From NCBI GenBank assembly GCA_026417415.1, contig JAOADG010000037.1, forward strand, positions 124,001-188,000: 64,000 nt of DNA, written 5' to 3'. Made by a program: the position numbers and the translations under genes. How positions within the stretch are numbered: position 1 is the first letter of the stretch; every line of letters starts with the position of its first letter. The notes beneath the pieces were generated by a model. That model was given only the letters and a program-made list of their open reading frames with translations. It made no database searches and was not told the DNA's origin. This DNA is from a bacterium (lineage in GTDB: Bacteria > Electryoneota > JAOADG01). This document shows positions 21,166-30,921 of this stretch, piece by piece.

Positions 21166-24100
21166 TGGATCGTACAGGTTTAGCACAATCCATTCTTTTA
21201 AGATTAGTCCGAAAACTTATCAAATTTCTTAAATGGAGTTTTCTGATTACAGTATTGCTTATCATTATAGTGATTTTGGTAACTTTATCACCTTATGGAC
21301 AATACAAAGTTGCTGATTTGCTGGAAAATTTTATTAACACTGTCGGTGAAGGAAAATGTCAAATTGACCGAGTTCGTCTTTATCAATGGCCAAGAATAAC
21401 CATCACAAACATCCATTGGACGTATCATGAACAATCGGTAATAAAGTGTTCGGAAATTGACGTAAAATTTCATTTCTTTCAGTTATTTCAAAGAAAATTG
21501 CATTTACAATACTTGACTTTATCAAATTTAGATTTGCATATCATTGAAACAGAAACAGGATGGAATATTGAAAAACTTTTTACGAAGAAAGATAGCAAAA
21601 AACCCTATCCACGTATTGGTGAGAAGAAAAAAAGCGAATTATGGTTTAAAAAAATTATTGTTGATGAATTACAGATCATCCCATCATCAGTAGAATGTAG
21701 TAGTACCAATCCAAAATACCAGTTTGCAAAAACACCAGTTACTGTAAAAGGAAGTAAAATCCAATTATCCCAAGATCAGATCCATTTACATTCACTCCAA
21801 TTTTATTCTTATCTATTCAGTTTCCAAATTTATGGCGATTTCCAATTTCAAAAACCATTTCCGGTTGGATACTACAAATTTGATTTATCAATTCCCGATT
21901 CAACGATAACACGTTTCCTTCCCAGTTGGAAAGAAACGAAAGAGTTGTTGGTTACCATTCAAGGAAATAGTACTAAGAGAGGCGTTGATACAGAAATTGA
22001 ATGTACGTTACCCTATCAAAAACTAAAAGCACATTTTTTTAGTCCAGATCAAAATTTTGATTTAATTCAAGCAGATGTCGAACTTTTACACATTAATCTT
22101 GCTAAATTGGTTCCAAAAATAGATAGTACAAACATCCAATTCAGTGTAAAAGGGACAATTTTTGGTTATTTGAAAAATCCACGCTTTATTGGTGATGTTG
22201 AAATAAAAAATACTCAGATTCCTCCTTTATCCAACTTAAATGCTACAATTGCTGCACAAATAGAAAAAAATTTAATTCGGTTAGAAGGAAATGTTCAAGA
22301 AAATCATGCTGATATTCATTTTCTAATGAATGTAAACAACATCCTCAAACCCAATGCCTCTGCGACATTGGAGTTACTGGGGACGGCTTACAATTTCAAA
22401 TCATTCTTACCTTTTCAAGAAATAAAGGATACAATTGATGTAGAATTATTTATTGAAGGAAAAGGAAACAAACTTCCAATTGACTCAATCCGTTACCATC
22501 TCATTACCAAAGACAATCTCGTATATGGATTAAATATTGACACATTGGCAGTAAAAGGTTCTCTTTTCAAAAATCATATTCGTATAGATTCCCTATTAAT
22601 CGCACTGGCTAAAGGATTTGTATTCTCAAAAGGTGAAATCAATTTGAGTGGTGAAATGCAATTCAACGGATACGTAAATAACGTTGAGTTAAAAGAGATC
22701 AATTCTTTATTAAAAGAAGATTCAATAAGTGGAAAAGTAAATGGTTGGTACAATTTTCAATTAGTTACTAGAGGAGAAAAAAAGTTAGTACCGATCTTCA
22801 CCCTCAACGGTTCAGTGAACCATTTCAAAACCAAATATGCAAAAATTGATACCTTAAAGGTAAACCACTTATCCATGGTTGAATCCATTGAAAACTTACA
22901 GTTTCATTTGGAATTGGATTCAATGCGCACCACTTTTCTTTCACCACAGAAGATTGAAATTCATGGAAATGTTGATAGCAACCTTGTACACTTTGCATTT
23001 CATGCAAATTCAGACACCTTAAAAATTAACTTAAACACTACAGCAACGATCGATCAATCAAAGAACAAAATCACTCTAATTCCTGAAACATTATTCGTTC
23101 ATTCTAAAACGTTTCCGATCTATGTAATACAAACTTCACCAATTATATATCAATCAAACACTATCCATTGTGAACAATTACTTCTGGATTCGCCGTTTGG
23201 ATTCATAGCAACATCTTTCCATCTCGATTCATTAAACAATTTTACTTCTCAATTCCGAATAGACAATACCGAAATATCTTCTTTATTATTGGTCCAACCC
23301 AAATTTCAAGAATTGAATGGAATGGCTTCTTTCCAAGGATCAATTCATTACAATGCAAAAACAGGGTTAAATGGTGATCTTTTTGCGAATGTAAATGAAC
23401 TATACTGGAACAACATATTCCTCAGCGATTCAATAAAAATGAATGCAAAATTGAAAGATAGTTCACTGACTTGGAAAGTGTTTGCTTATCGTGAGGACAC
23501 CCAGATTGTCAATTCGGATGGTAAAATCGTACTCAAACCAAAAAATGAATTGCAGATTCAAAAAGCAAGTTTACAAACCACAGAAATTCCCTCAAGATGG
23601 TTTCTTGTGTTGTTACCAAAAAGAGCTATTTGGGATGGTTCTATCAGAATCAATATGGATTACTTGGAGAACCGTGAACCACAAACGGATATCCGATTAG
23701 TTGCGGATAGGTTGTCACTTCCTGAGTTTGGAATAGATCAGAAAAACATGATTGTTCACATTCGTAGCATCGGAGAGCAATTAATCGTAGATACTGCTTA
23801 TTCTAAGTCAGGACGTGGAGATATTCGCATCGGTGGAAATTTATTCACAAAAACTCTGATTCCAGATTCGGTAGATTTATTTGCAAAAGCTAGACGTTTT
23901 CGGTTCATTAAAATGACTAATCGTGAGTTGACAGGGGATTTGGATTTAGGGATTAAAGGGAAACTAATGGATTTAAGAATCAATGGAAGGGTACATCTAT
24001 TAGAAGCAAAATATGGGTTTGGTGAGGAAAAGAAAGAATTAGAGGAAGTATTTTTAGAAGAAGATTACGCACCTTTATTTCCATCCAATGAACTTTGGAA

Positions 24101-24914
24101 CAACTCGAGTGGAACATTAACCATCGTTGCACCAAGCAATGTGTGGATAATGGGAAGTGGTATCAATGCTGAAACCAAATTGAATATCACTATGAATAAA
24201 CTACCGAAAGAACAATTTCCACAACTTTTTGGAACCGTTGAAATCATTCGTGGAACGGTTACTCAATATGGCAGAAAACTTAAAATACAAGAAGGCTACT
24301 TCATTTTTGATGGAGAACCATTTGATCCGAAAATTTCTATCAAAGCAACAGAAGAGACACTTCAAAGAACGATGAACATTACCATCTCTTTAGAGTTATC
24401 GGGTAGTGCACAAAATCCAAATGTCCAATTAAAAGGGTACTACCCGAATGGTACTTTGATGTCTGAAATTGATGTCGTTAGTTGTTTAGTTGTGGGCAGA
24501 CCTACTGCATCGTTATTGTCTGAAAGTAATGAAAATGAGACCATTTCAGAACGTGCAACCACTACTGCAACCACTACTGCTACCAGTCAAATTACCAATG
24601 TCTTAGGACAAAAATTGGGATTGTCTATTTTTGAATATCGCCCGAGTGATAATGCATCTTTTCAAAAGATGAGTGGTGAATTGGAAGTTGGTGGATACAT
24701 TACAGATAGAATCTTTTTATCAGCTGTTACACCTATGGGAAGTACATCGCTCATTGATAAAATCCGAGCTGAGTATCAAGTAAAACCTTGGTTAAGAATT
24801 TCAGTTTCCAGAGATGCGGATGGTAAACAATCACTGGAAAGTTACATTCAAACCGAATGGGGACCACCCCCAGTACCGAAACAAGATCGTGATACGAAAA
24901 TGGAGAAAAAATGA
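21162..24914 (+). CDS. tamB: TamB-like translocation/assembly module protein
   Basis: N-terminal TM plus AsmA/TamB-like beta-rich repeats; C-terminal LFGTVEIIRGTVTQYGRKLKIQEGYFIFDGEPFDPKISIKATEETLQR...IEVGGYITDRIFLSAVTPMGSTSLIDKIRAEYQVKPWLRIS (DUF490). Confidence 0.88.
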   Translation: MMDRTGLAQSILLRLVRKLIKFLKWSFLITVLLIIIVILVTLSPYGQYKVADLLENFINTVGEGKCQIDRVRLYQWPRITITNIHWTYHEQSVIKCSEIDVKFHFFQLFQRKLHLQYLTLSNLDLHIIETETGWNIEKLFTKKDSKKPYPRIGEKKKSELWFKKIIVDELQIIPSSVECSSTNPKYQFAKTPVTVKGSKIQLSQDQIHLHSLQFYSYLFSFQIYGDFQFQKPFPVGYYKFDLSIPDSTITRFLPSWKETKELLVTIQGNSTKRGVDTEIECTLPYQKLKAHFFSPDQNFDLIQADVELLHINLAKLVPKIDSTNIQFSVKGTIFGYLKNPRFIGDVEIKNTQIPPLSNLNATIAAQIEKNLIRLEGNVQENHADIHFLMNVNNILKPNASATLELLGTAYNFKSFLPFQEIKDTIDVELFIEGKGNKLPIDSIRYHLITKDNLVYGLNIDTLAVKGSLFKNHIRIDSLLIALAKGFVFSKGEINLSGEMQFNGYVNNVELKEINSLLKEDSISGKVNGWYNFQLVTRGEKKLVPIFTLNGSVNHFKTKYAKIDTLKVNHLSMVESIENLQFHLELDSMRTTFLSPQKIEIHGNVDSNLVHFAFHANSDTLKINLNTTATIDQSKNKITLIPETLFVHSKTFPIYVIQTSPIIYQSNTIHCEQLLLDSPFGFIATSFHLDSLNNFTSQFRIDNTEISSLLLVQPKFQELNGMASFQGSIHYNAKTGLNGDLFANVNELYWNNIFLSDSIKMNAKLKDSSLTWKVFAYREDTQIVNSDGKIVLKPKNELQIQKASLQTTEIPSRWFLVLLPKRAIWDGSIRINMDYLENREPQTDIRLVADRLSLPEFGIDQKNMIVHIRSIGEQLIVDTAYSKSGRGDIRIGGNLFTKTLIPDSVDLFAKARRFRFIKMTNRELTGDLDLGIKGKLMDLRINGRVHLLEAKYGFGEEKKELEEVFLEEDYAPLFPSNELWNNSSGTLTIVAPSNVWIMGSGINAETKLNITMNKLPKEQFPQLFGTVEIIRGTVTQYGRKLKIQEGYFIFDGEPFDPKISIKATEETLQRTMNITISLELSGSAQNPNVQLKGYYPNGTLMSEIDVVSCLVVGRPTASLLSESNENETISERATTTATTTATSQITNVLGQKLGLSIFEYRPSDNASFQKMSGELEVGGYITDRIFLSAVTPMGSTSLIDKIRAEYQVKPWLRISVSRDADGKQSLESYIQTEWGPPPVPKQDRDTKMEKK
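24555..24583 (+). repeat. 12-bp tandem repeat GCAACCACTACT (2 full copies plus partial) within tamB
   Basis: GCAACCACTACT at 24555-24566 and 24567-24578, then GCTACC; encodes ATTTATTTAT. Confidence 0.85.
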
Positions 24915-25276
24915 GAGTAGATCTTTGGCTTTTTCAAGCAAGATTATTTAAATCAAGAACTCAAGCAACCAATGCTTGCAAAGAAGGCAAAGTAGTGAGA
25001 AACGAAAAAAAACTTGAACCATCGGATTCAGTTCAAATAGGTGATGTCATTCAAATTCGTGATCGTGGATTGTATCGAACTTACCGTATTTTAGAATTTC
25101 CCGGAAAAAATGTATCCAAGGAAGTGGCAAAAACGACCTATAGAGATGAAACCGCAGAAGAGATTGTACAAAAGTTTTTAGAACTAAAAATGGCTGATAA
25201 ATTACCTCGTCCAACTGGTACTAAACCTACTAAGAAAGAAAGAAGACAAATTCAGAAATTGAAAAGAAAGATTTGA
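24911..25276 (+). CDS. hslR: S4 domain RNA-binding protein, HslR-like
   Basis: MRVDLWLFQARLFKSRTQATNACKEGKVVRNEKKLEPSDSVQIGDVIQI; basic C-tail. Confidence 0.85.
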   Translation: MRVDLWLFQARLFKSRTQATNACKEGKVVRNEKKLEPSDSVQIGDVIQIRDRGLYRTYRILEFPGKNVSKEVAKTTYRDETAEEIVQKFLELKMADKLPRPTGTKPTKKERRQIQKLKRKI

Positions 25277-26023
25277 TTAACGTTTCTTTTCCAATTCACG
25301 TAATTTTTCTTTCGCTCGTACTGCTTCCGTAGTATCTGGAAATTTTTTCACCAATGTTTGCCATGCCTCTTTTGCGCCTTTGATATCTTTTTTTGCATGC
25401 AAGGTTTTACCCAAAAGCCAATAGGCTGTCGGTAATTTTGGACATTTGGTTTGAGTTGCTGCACGAAAATCGGCAATGGCACCACTGGTATCTTTAGTTG
25501 CAAGTTTTGCTTCACCGCGTCCAATATACGCATTCCCAGCAAGTGGAGAGTTTGCCCATCGTTCTAAAAAAGTTGAATAACCCGCAATAGCAAGTTCATA
25601 ATTTCCTTTGGCAAGGTCTTGGTCGGCTGCGTCCAATGCTACTCTGGCAGAGGTTGTATCTTCATCAGCAGAATCTCCTACTACACGTTTTCTAACTTCA
25701 CTTACACCCATTGCCACGTCACTAAAGCGGCCTGAAGTTTCAAGAATGGATTGATGGACTTTAGACAATGATAAATCCAAATCATTCAAACGATTGGTGG
25801 TTAATGCATGAAAAGTACGCAGTTGGTTTTCCAAACTATTGATTTGATGTGCCATTGCTTTTAATAATGAATCTCGTTTAATATCGGATTCAATTTGTTG
25901 TTGTTGCCAACGATAGATTTCATCTGTACGTGCTTTCGTGGCATCAATGTTCATCCGCATCTGTTTGATACCACATCCAGAAAGAATCAGAAATAGAAAA
26001 AACAAAGTCAATAAATTGCGCAT
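25277..26023 (-). CDS. ybgF: YbgF/CpoB-like TPR lipoprotein of tol-pal system
   Basis: Lipobox LILSGC from internal ATG 26023; coiled coil followed by TPRs (LAKGNYELAIAGYSTFLERWANSPLAGNAYIGRGEAKL); downstream of pal. Confidence 0.82.
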   Translation of the reverse strand: MRNLLTLFFLFLILSGCGIKQMRMNIDATKARTDEIYRWQQQQIESDIKRDSLLKAMAHQINSLENQLRTFHALTTNRLNDLDLSLSKVHQSILETSGRFSDVAMGVSEVRKRVVGDSADEDTTSARVALDAADQDLAKGNYELAIAGYSTFLERWANSPLAGNAYIGRGEAKLATKDTSGAIADFRAATQTKCPKLPTAYWLLGKTLHAKKDIKGAKEAWQTLVKKFPDTTEAVRAKEKLRELEKKR

Positions 26024-26041
26024 TAGAGCTCCTAAACGAAA

Positions 26042-26077
26042 AAAAAGCTGGAATCCACACGCGAATTCCAGCTTTTT
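26042..26077 (-). terminator. Intercistronic hairpin (attenuator/terminator-like) between pal and ybgF
   Basis: 13-bp stem AAAAAGCTGGAAT (26042-26054)/ATTCCAGCTTTTT (26065-26077) with flanking A/T runs. Confidence 0.75.
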
Positions 26078-26092
26078 AAACAACGAAACAAT

Positions 26093-26701
26093 TTAACGGG
26101 TATTGAATTCAACTCTACGATTTTTCGACCAAGCGGCTTCACCAGTACCTTTGACAGCAGGTCTTTCTTCACCATAAGACATCACTGAAATACGATTAGC
26201 ATCTATACCATAATTAACCAAAAAGTCACGAACGGACTTAGCGCGACGTTCACCTAATGCAAGGTTGTATTCGTTAGTACCTCTTTCATCAGCATGACCT
26301 TCTAAAGTAACAGTCCATTTCGAATACTTCTTGAATAAACCTGCATTGTAAGAAACATCAGAAGTCATATCATTGCGAATATTGGACTTATCAAAGTCAA
26401 AGTAAATAATCTTCAATGATGCTTTATCTTTTGCTTCCTGTTCGCGTTCTGCACGAAGTCGTTCCTCTTCCGCTTTACGTCGTGCTTCTTCTTCTGCTCG
26501 ACGACGAGCTTCTGCTGCTGCAATCGAATCTGCACGGCGTTTTGCTTCTTCTGCTGCACGTAATGAATCCAAATTGATTGTCGGTTCTACCTTTTGTGGC
26601 TTTGGTTTTGGTCCACAACCAGTAGAAATGATGAGTAGTGCGCCAAAAAGAACGATTGTGATGATGCTAACTAACGATGATTTTTTCATTCCATCCTCCA
26701 T
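26093..26701 (-). CDS. pal: Peptidoglycan-associated lipoprotein Pal (OmpA-like)
   Basis: Lipobox IISTGC; IIYFDFDKSNIRNDM..., VTLEGHADERGTNEYNLALGERRAKSVRDFLVNYGID. Confidence 0.94.
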   Translation of the reverse strand: MEDGMKKSSLVSIITIVLFGALLIISTGCGPKPKPQKVEPTINLDSLRAAEEAKRRADSIAAAEARRRAEEEARRKAEEERLRAEREQEAKDKASLKIIYFDFDKSNIRNDMTSDVSYNAGLFKKYSKWTVTLEGHADERGTNEYNLALGERRAKSVRDFLVNYGIDANRISVMSYGEERPAVKGTGEAAWSKNRRVEFNTR

Positions 26702-26710
26702 TTACGGTTT

Positions 26711-27979
26711 TTAATTTGGTGGACCCCACACAGGGCGTTGTGCTACAACATCCCCAAGTAACAAGTCAACTTCACTTGTATCCGGTGTTAAAAGGGCAAT
26801 TCCTGTTTTACCTTGCCAATTCCCAACTACAAAAGATATACGATAACCGCCCGGCGTAAAACACGGATCTTTTTGATCTGATGAATAATATAATAGACGT
26901 TTATGGTTTAAACCAATAGGATCTGTTAAGTACAGTTGAAAAACGCCACCTTCACGTCTTACGTAAACGATACGGTCCCCTGTTGGTGACCAATGGGGTG
27001 AATCATTGTATTCACCTTCATAAGTAATTCTTCTAACATCGGTGCCATCTCTAGACATTGTATAGATTTGTGGGCTACCGCTACGGTCACTCATAAATAC
27101 GATTCGTTCACCAGTAGGACTCCAAGAGGGTGCAGTATCTATACTTCCTGAAAAAGTTAAGCGGGTCTTGTTTGTAGAATGAATATCAATAATGTAGATC
27201 TCAGTGTTGCCTTCATCTGAAGAGGCAAATGCTACATATTTTGAATCAGGTGAAAAACTAGGGCTGGAATCTAAGGAAGGTGTAGCACATAAAGGTTTTG
27301 CTGTACCTCCCTGAATAGGACGTATCCAAACATCGGCGTTCCCATTTCTAAAACTTGTATAACAGAGCCATTGTCCATCAGGACTAACAGTAGGGGATAG
27401 AATAATGGTATTGTCATTGGTTAGTTGAGTCCTAAACTGGCCCGTAATATCTGAAGAAAAAATTTCACGTACACCACTACGAACAGTCGCTGCATAATAG
27501 ATCCGTGAATTGATAAAGGAAGGTTCACCCGTTAGTTGCATACAAATCATGCTACCCGCTTGTAATACTGGATCGCGATCAGTAACCTTAAGTTTAAAAC
27601 TTTCTAACCAATAGGGTTTGATGGTTTTTTCTGCGTATAAACTAACCGTAACCGCGCCACCTACGGATGCTTTTTTTACTTCTAATTTTACATTTGGAAT
27701 CAACTGACCTGGGATTATTGAATCAGGTTGTGCATCAGTTACTTTAATTCGTCCGCTTAATTTTAATGCATGAATAAGACGGTTTCCCCAAAGCGATGCT
27801 TCATCTGAAAGATCGAGTCTACTTGAATCGTGGGCAACGGCACCTTGATAGAATAAAATGGGTATGCTTCCACCTTGTGCTCGACCTTGCAACACAACTT
27901 CACGTTGTCCAAACGTATTCTGAAATAAAAGAATGTTGAATAAAATGAAAATTAATAAATTTCTAAAATACACAGTCAC
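26711..27979 (-). CDS. tolB: Tol-Pal system beta-propeller protein TolB
   Basis: Repeated PD40 motifs (LSPTVSPDGQWLCYTSFRNGNADVWIRPIQGG etc.), flanked by pal and tolQR. Confidence 0.92.
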   Translation of the reverse strand: MTVYFRNLLIFILFNILLFQNTFGQREVVLQGRAQGGSIPILFYQGAVAHDSSRLDLSDEASLWGNRLIHALKLSGRIKVTDAQPDSIIPGQLIPNVKLEVKKASVGGAVTVSLYAEKTIKPYWLESFKLKVTDRDPVLQAGSMICMQLTGEPSFINSRIYYAATVRSGVREIFSSDITGQFRTQLTNDNTIILSPTVSPDGQWLCYTSFRNGNADVWIRPIQGGTAKPLCATPSLDSSPSFSPDSKYVAFASSDEGNTEIYIIDIHSTNKTRLTFSGSIDTAPSWSPTGERIVFMSDRSGSPQIYTMSRDGTDVRRITYEGEYNDSPHWSPTGDRIVYVRREGGVFQLYLTDPIGLNHKRLLYYSSDQKDPCFTPGGYRISFVVGNWQGKTGIALLTPDTSEVDLLLGDVVAQRPVWGPPN

Positions 27980-27992
27980 TCCAACAATGAAA

Positions 27993-28598
27993 TTACTCTG
28001 CGAGAAAAATGTACGTTACACCAAGTTTGTCAAATCCAAATTCAGAGGGTAATGGTGGTAATGGGACAGACGATAATACTGCTCTTTGTGCAGCTTGGTC
28101 AAACAAAGCATTACCCGAGGACTTCTTTAATTTCAAGCCACTAATCCTTCCGCTTCTTAACAATTCAAAGTGAACCTCTGCTACTAATCCGGGTTTTCTT
28201 ACAGGTGGATTAAAAAATGATTCGATTTTCCGTTCTACCAATTCTAAATAGTAACTATGTGGAAAAGCCACATCGGTGCTTACTCCGCCAGGTTTTCCTA
28301 AACCAGAACCTTTTCCATTTCCACCTTGTGATTTTATACTACCTGTGCTTTTTGTGGGAGTAGAAATGGCTTTAGTAGGTGGACTTTTTTGATTGGTTGA
28401 GATTATCTTTTCTTTGTTTTCAGTTGCGGGAACATTTCTAAACGTTTCTAAATCTCCAGAAGAAAAAAGAGATACTTGTCTTGAATAAGGTATCATTGAA
28501 CTAGAACGATGAACAAAAACACTTTGCCAATTGGCGATGATAATCGCTAAAAGGATTAATGCATGGAGACCAAAAGATAGACTAAGTCCAACTTTCAT
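27993..28598 (-). CDS. TonB/TolA-like energy transducer protein
   Basis: N-terminal TM, low-complexity linker, C-terminal TonB-like VHFELLRSGRISGLKLKKSSGNALFDQAAQRAVLSSVPLPPLP. Confidence 0.85.
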   Translation of the reverse strand: MKVGLSLSFGLHALILLAIIIANWQSVFVHRSSSMIPYSRQVSLFSSGDLETFRNVPATENKEKIISTNQKSPPTKAISTPTKSTGSIKSQGGNGKGSGLGKPGGVSTDVAFPHSYYLELVERKIESFFNPPVRKPGLVAEVHFELLRSGRISGLKLKKSSGNALFDQAAQRAVLSSVPLPPLPSEFGFDKLGVTYIFLAE

Positions 28599-29026
28599 TT
28601 TCTTTTACTTACCGTTTTTTTCGTACGGTCAGGTGATGCATCGGTTACCAAACCGAGATCAGTAACCCCTGCTTCTCTCAATAAATCCACCACTTGAATC
28701 ACATCCCCATAAGGAATGTTCACATCTGCACGTAAATAAACGGGCGTATTGGGTTTAGTGGAGGTAATTTGTTTGAATGCTTCAACTAAGTTTTCTTTTG
28801 CTACAGGAAGTTGATCGATGTAAATAGATCCATTGTTGCGTATCGTTACATCAATACCTTCTCGGGTAATTGAAGGTAACTTGGTAGTTTTTGGTAAAGA
28901 AACATCAACACCAGTTCGTAACATCGGAGCAGTCACAATAAAGATAATTAATACCACTAATACGACATCTACCAATGGGGTAACATTAATCTCTGCCAAA
29001 GGCCGTCCATATTCTCCCAATTTCAT
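28595..29026 (-). CDS. tolR: TolR/ExbD biopolymer transport protein
   Basis: AEINVTPLVDVVLVVLIIFIVTAPMLRTGVDVSLP. Confidence 0.93.
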   Translation of the reverse strand: MKLGEYGRPLAEINVTPLVDVVLVVLIIFIVTAPMLRTGVDVSLPKTTKLPSITREGIDVTIRNNGSIYIDQLPVAKENLVEAFKQITSTKPNTPVYLRADVNIPYGDVIQVVDLLREAGVTDLGLVTDASPDRTKKTVSKRK

Positions 29027-29028
29027 TT

Positions 29029-29646
29029 CTACCTCGTTTTACGATGCAAGTCAAGTAGAAATTCTAATGCTTGCTCTGCATTTCTTGTCTCTTGACGTAA
29101 TTTTGACACAAAATGGTTGTATCCAAAAACCGCTGGAATAGCAACCGCAAGGCCTGCAGCAGTATTGACCAGTGCTTCAGCAATTCCTGGAGCTACTACC
29201 GCTACATTCGGTGTACCATAAGTACCAATGCCCATAAAGGTTTCCATAATCCCCCAAACTGTTCCAAAAAGTCCAATGAATGGGGTTACAGATGCAATTG
29301 AAGCCAAAAATGGTAGTCCAGTTTCCAATTTTGATAGTTCTTGTTCGCCAACCAATTTTGAATACCTTTCAATGGTGAAAGGATCATTTTCTTGAATGGC
29401 ACGTGAAGCCGTTAGCGAAATGGATCGGGCAGCAGGGGATACGATTAAGTTACGACTAAATGAAATGCAATCCTCAATACGTGAAGCGCGATTGAGTTGA
29501 CGTAATAGTGTAAGTGATTCATGTTTCGCTCTACGAAACTTAAACCATCGGTCAATCATTATCCCCCAAGAAATGATGGATAAAAGCAATAAAAGAATTA
29601 ACGTGATTTGACCTACAAGTGATAGTGAACTCCAAGTAATGCTCAC
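29029..29646 (-). CDS. tolQ: TolQ/ExbB/MotA proton channel family protein
   Basis: LPFLASIASVTPFIGLFGTVWGIMETFMGIG...VVAPGIAEALVNTAAGLAVAIPAVFGYNHF. Confidence 0.93.
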   Translation of the reverse strand: MSITWSSLSLVGQITLILLLLLSIISWGIMIDRWFKFRRAKHESLTLLRQLNRASRIEDCISFSRNLIVSPAARSISLTASRAIQENDPFTIERYSKLVGEQELSKLETGLPFLASIASVTPFIGLFGTVWGIMETFMGIGTYGTPNVAVVAPGIAEALVNTAAGLAVAIPAVFGYNHFVSKLRQETRNAEQALEFLLDLHRKTR

Positions 29647-29797
29647 AATGACTCCTTAAAATTGTATTGAATAAAAAATATGGTGAATTTTAAGGTAACT
29701 TAACCAAATATTCCGTACTATCTTTGAATTCATACTTTTTAGATTGTACGTTTATGAAAATTCCCATAAATGTACAAATCGAAATAGGATAAATCGA

Positions 29798-30355
29798 ATG
29801 CAACTTCCTTTTATCAATGACAATCGTTTCACCGAAAAGTTAAAACAGATTGATTGGATCGTCACCGATATGGACGGTGTCTGGACTGACGGAAAATTTA
29901 TATTAGACGGACAACAAAATGAAAGTAAGTTCTTTTCTGCAAGAGATGGAATTGGAATCTATTTGGCACATCAAGCAAATATGAAAACTGCCATTTTAAC
30001 AGGTAGGATTTCAAACGTGGTTAAAAGACGGGCAAGGGAATTACAAATTACAAAAGTAATCGGAAGACCTGTTAACCAAAAAGCAGATGGAATGAGGGAG
30101 TTAATTCACAAGTGTCAGTTGCAATCCAACCAAATCCTTTACATTGGTGATGATATCATTGATATACCGGTATTCCAATTGGTGGATGTGTCGGTGGTCC
30201 CATTCGATGCTGATGAATTCACCAAAACCTTTGCAAAAGCACAAACCTATGCAAAGGGAGGAGAAGGGGTAATTCGTGAAGTAGTTACAGCTATTTTAAA
30301 AGCGAAAAATTTATATGAGAAAATCTTGAAAGAAAAGTTCCAAATCCACTTATGA
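29798..30355 (+). CDS. kdsC: 3-deoxy-D-manno-octulosonate 8-phosphate phosphatase (KdsC-like HAD)
   Basis: IDWIVTDMDGVWTDGKFILDGQQNESKFFSARDGIGIYLAHQANMKTAILTGR, YIGDDIIDIPVFQLV; ATG at 29798 preferred. Confidence 0.88.
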   Translation: MQLPFINDNRFTEKLKQIDWIVTDMDGVWTDGKFILDGQQNESKFFSARDGIGIYLAHQANMKTAILTGRISNVVKRRARELQITKVIGRPVNQKADGMRELIHKCQLQSNQILYIGDDIIDIPVFQLVDVSVVPFDADEFTKTFAKAQTYAKGGEGVIREVVTAILKAKNLYEKILKEKFQIHL

Positions 30356-30921
30356 AAAAAATATTTGAATGGCTACTGGTTTACTTTTGTTGTGCAATAA
30401 TAATCGGTTGCAACAAAGCACCTTCAAACAATACCACTGATCTACCCAGACAAATCCCAAATCAAGAAATGTTTGGAGTACAGTTTAACTTTACTCAAAA
30501 AGGGATATTAAGAAGTCGGATGTGGGCATTCAAAGCAGAACAACAAAATGAAACTGATCCGATGATATTATCAGGTGGTGTACGAACAGTTTTTTACGAT
30601 ACCAGTGGAACAAGAACAGGATTTGTATGGTCAAAAGCAGCTGAAATTGATGAAACTAGAAACTATTATCTTGCTAAAGGGGATGTATTTGTTTGGTCAG
30701 ATAGTTCCCAGGCCTCTTTAACTACACAAACTTTGCGATGGGATCCACAAACTCGTCGTATTCATACACAAGATTCAGTTAGAATCGCAACTGAATACGA
30801 TACATTATATGGAGTCGGGTTAATTGCTGATGAAGGCCTTAAATTCTGGGAAATAATGAGACCATATGGTAAAAGTTATCGTGAAGTGAAAGAAAGAAAA
30901 AGAAACACTGATCGAAGATGA
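30352..30921 (+). CDS. lptC: LPS export ABC transporter periplasmic protein LptC
   Basis: Lipobox IIGC; RMWAFKAEQQNETDPMILSGGVRTVFYDTSGTRTGFVWSKAAEIDE; position upstream of lptA/lptB. Confidence 0.8.
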   Translation: MKKIFEWLLVYFCCAIIIGCNKAPSNNTTDLPRQIPNQEMFGVQFNFTQKGILRSRMWAFKAEQQNETDPMILSGGVRTVFYDTSGTRTGFVWSKAAEIDETRNYYLAKGDVFVWSDSSQASLTTQTLRWDPQTRRIHTQDSVRIATEYDTLYGVGLIADEGLKFWEIMRPYGKSYREVKERKRNTDRR

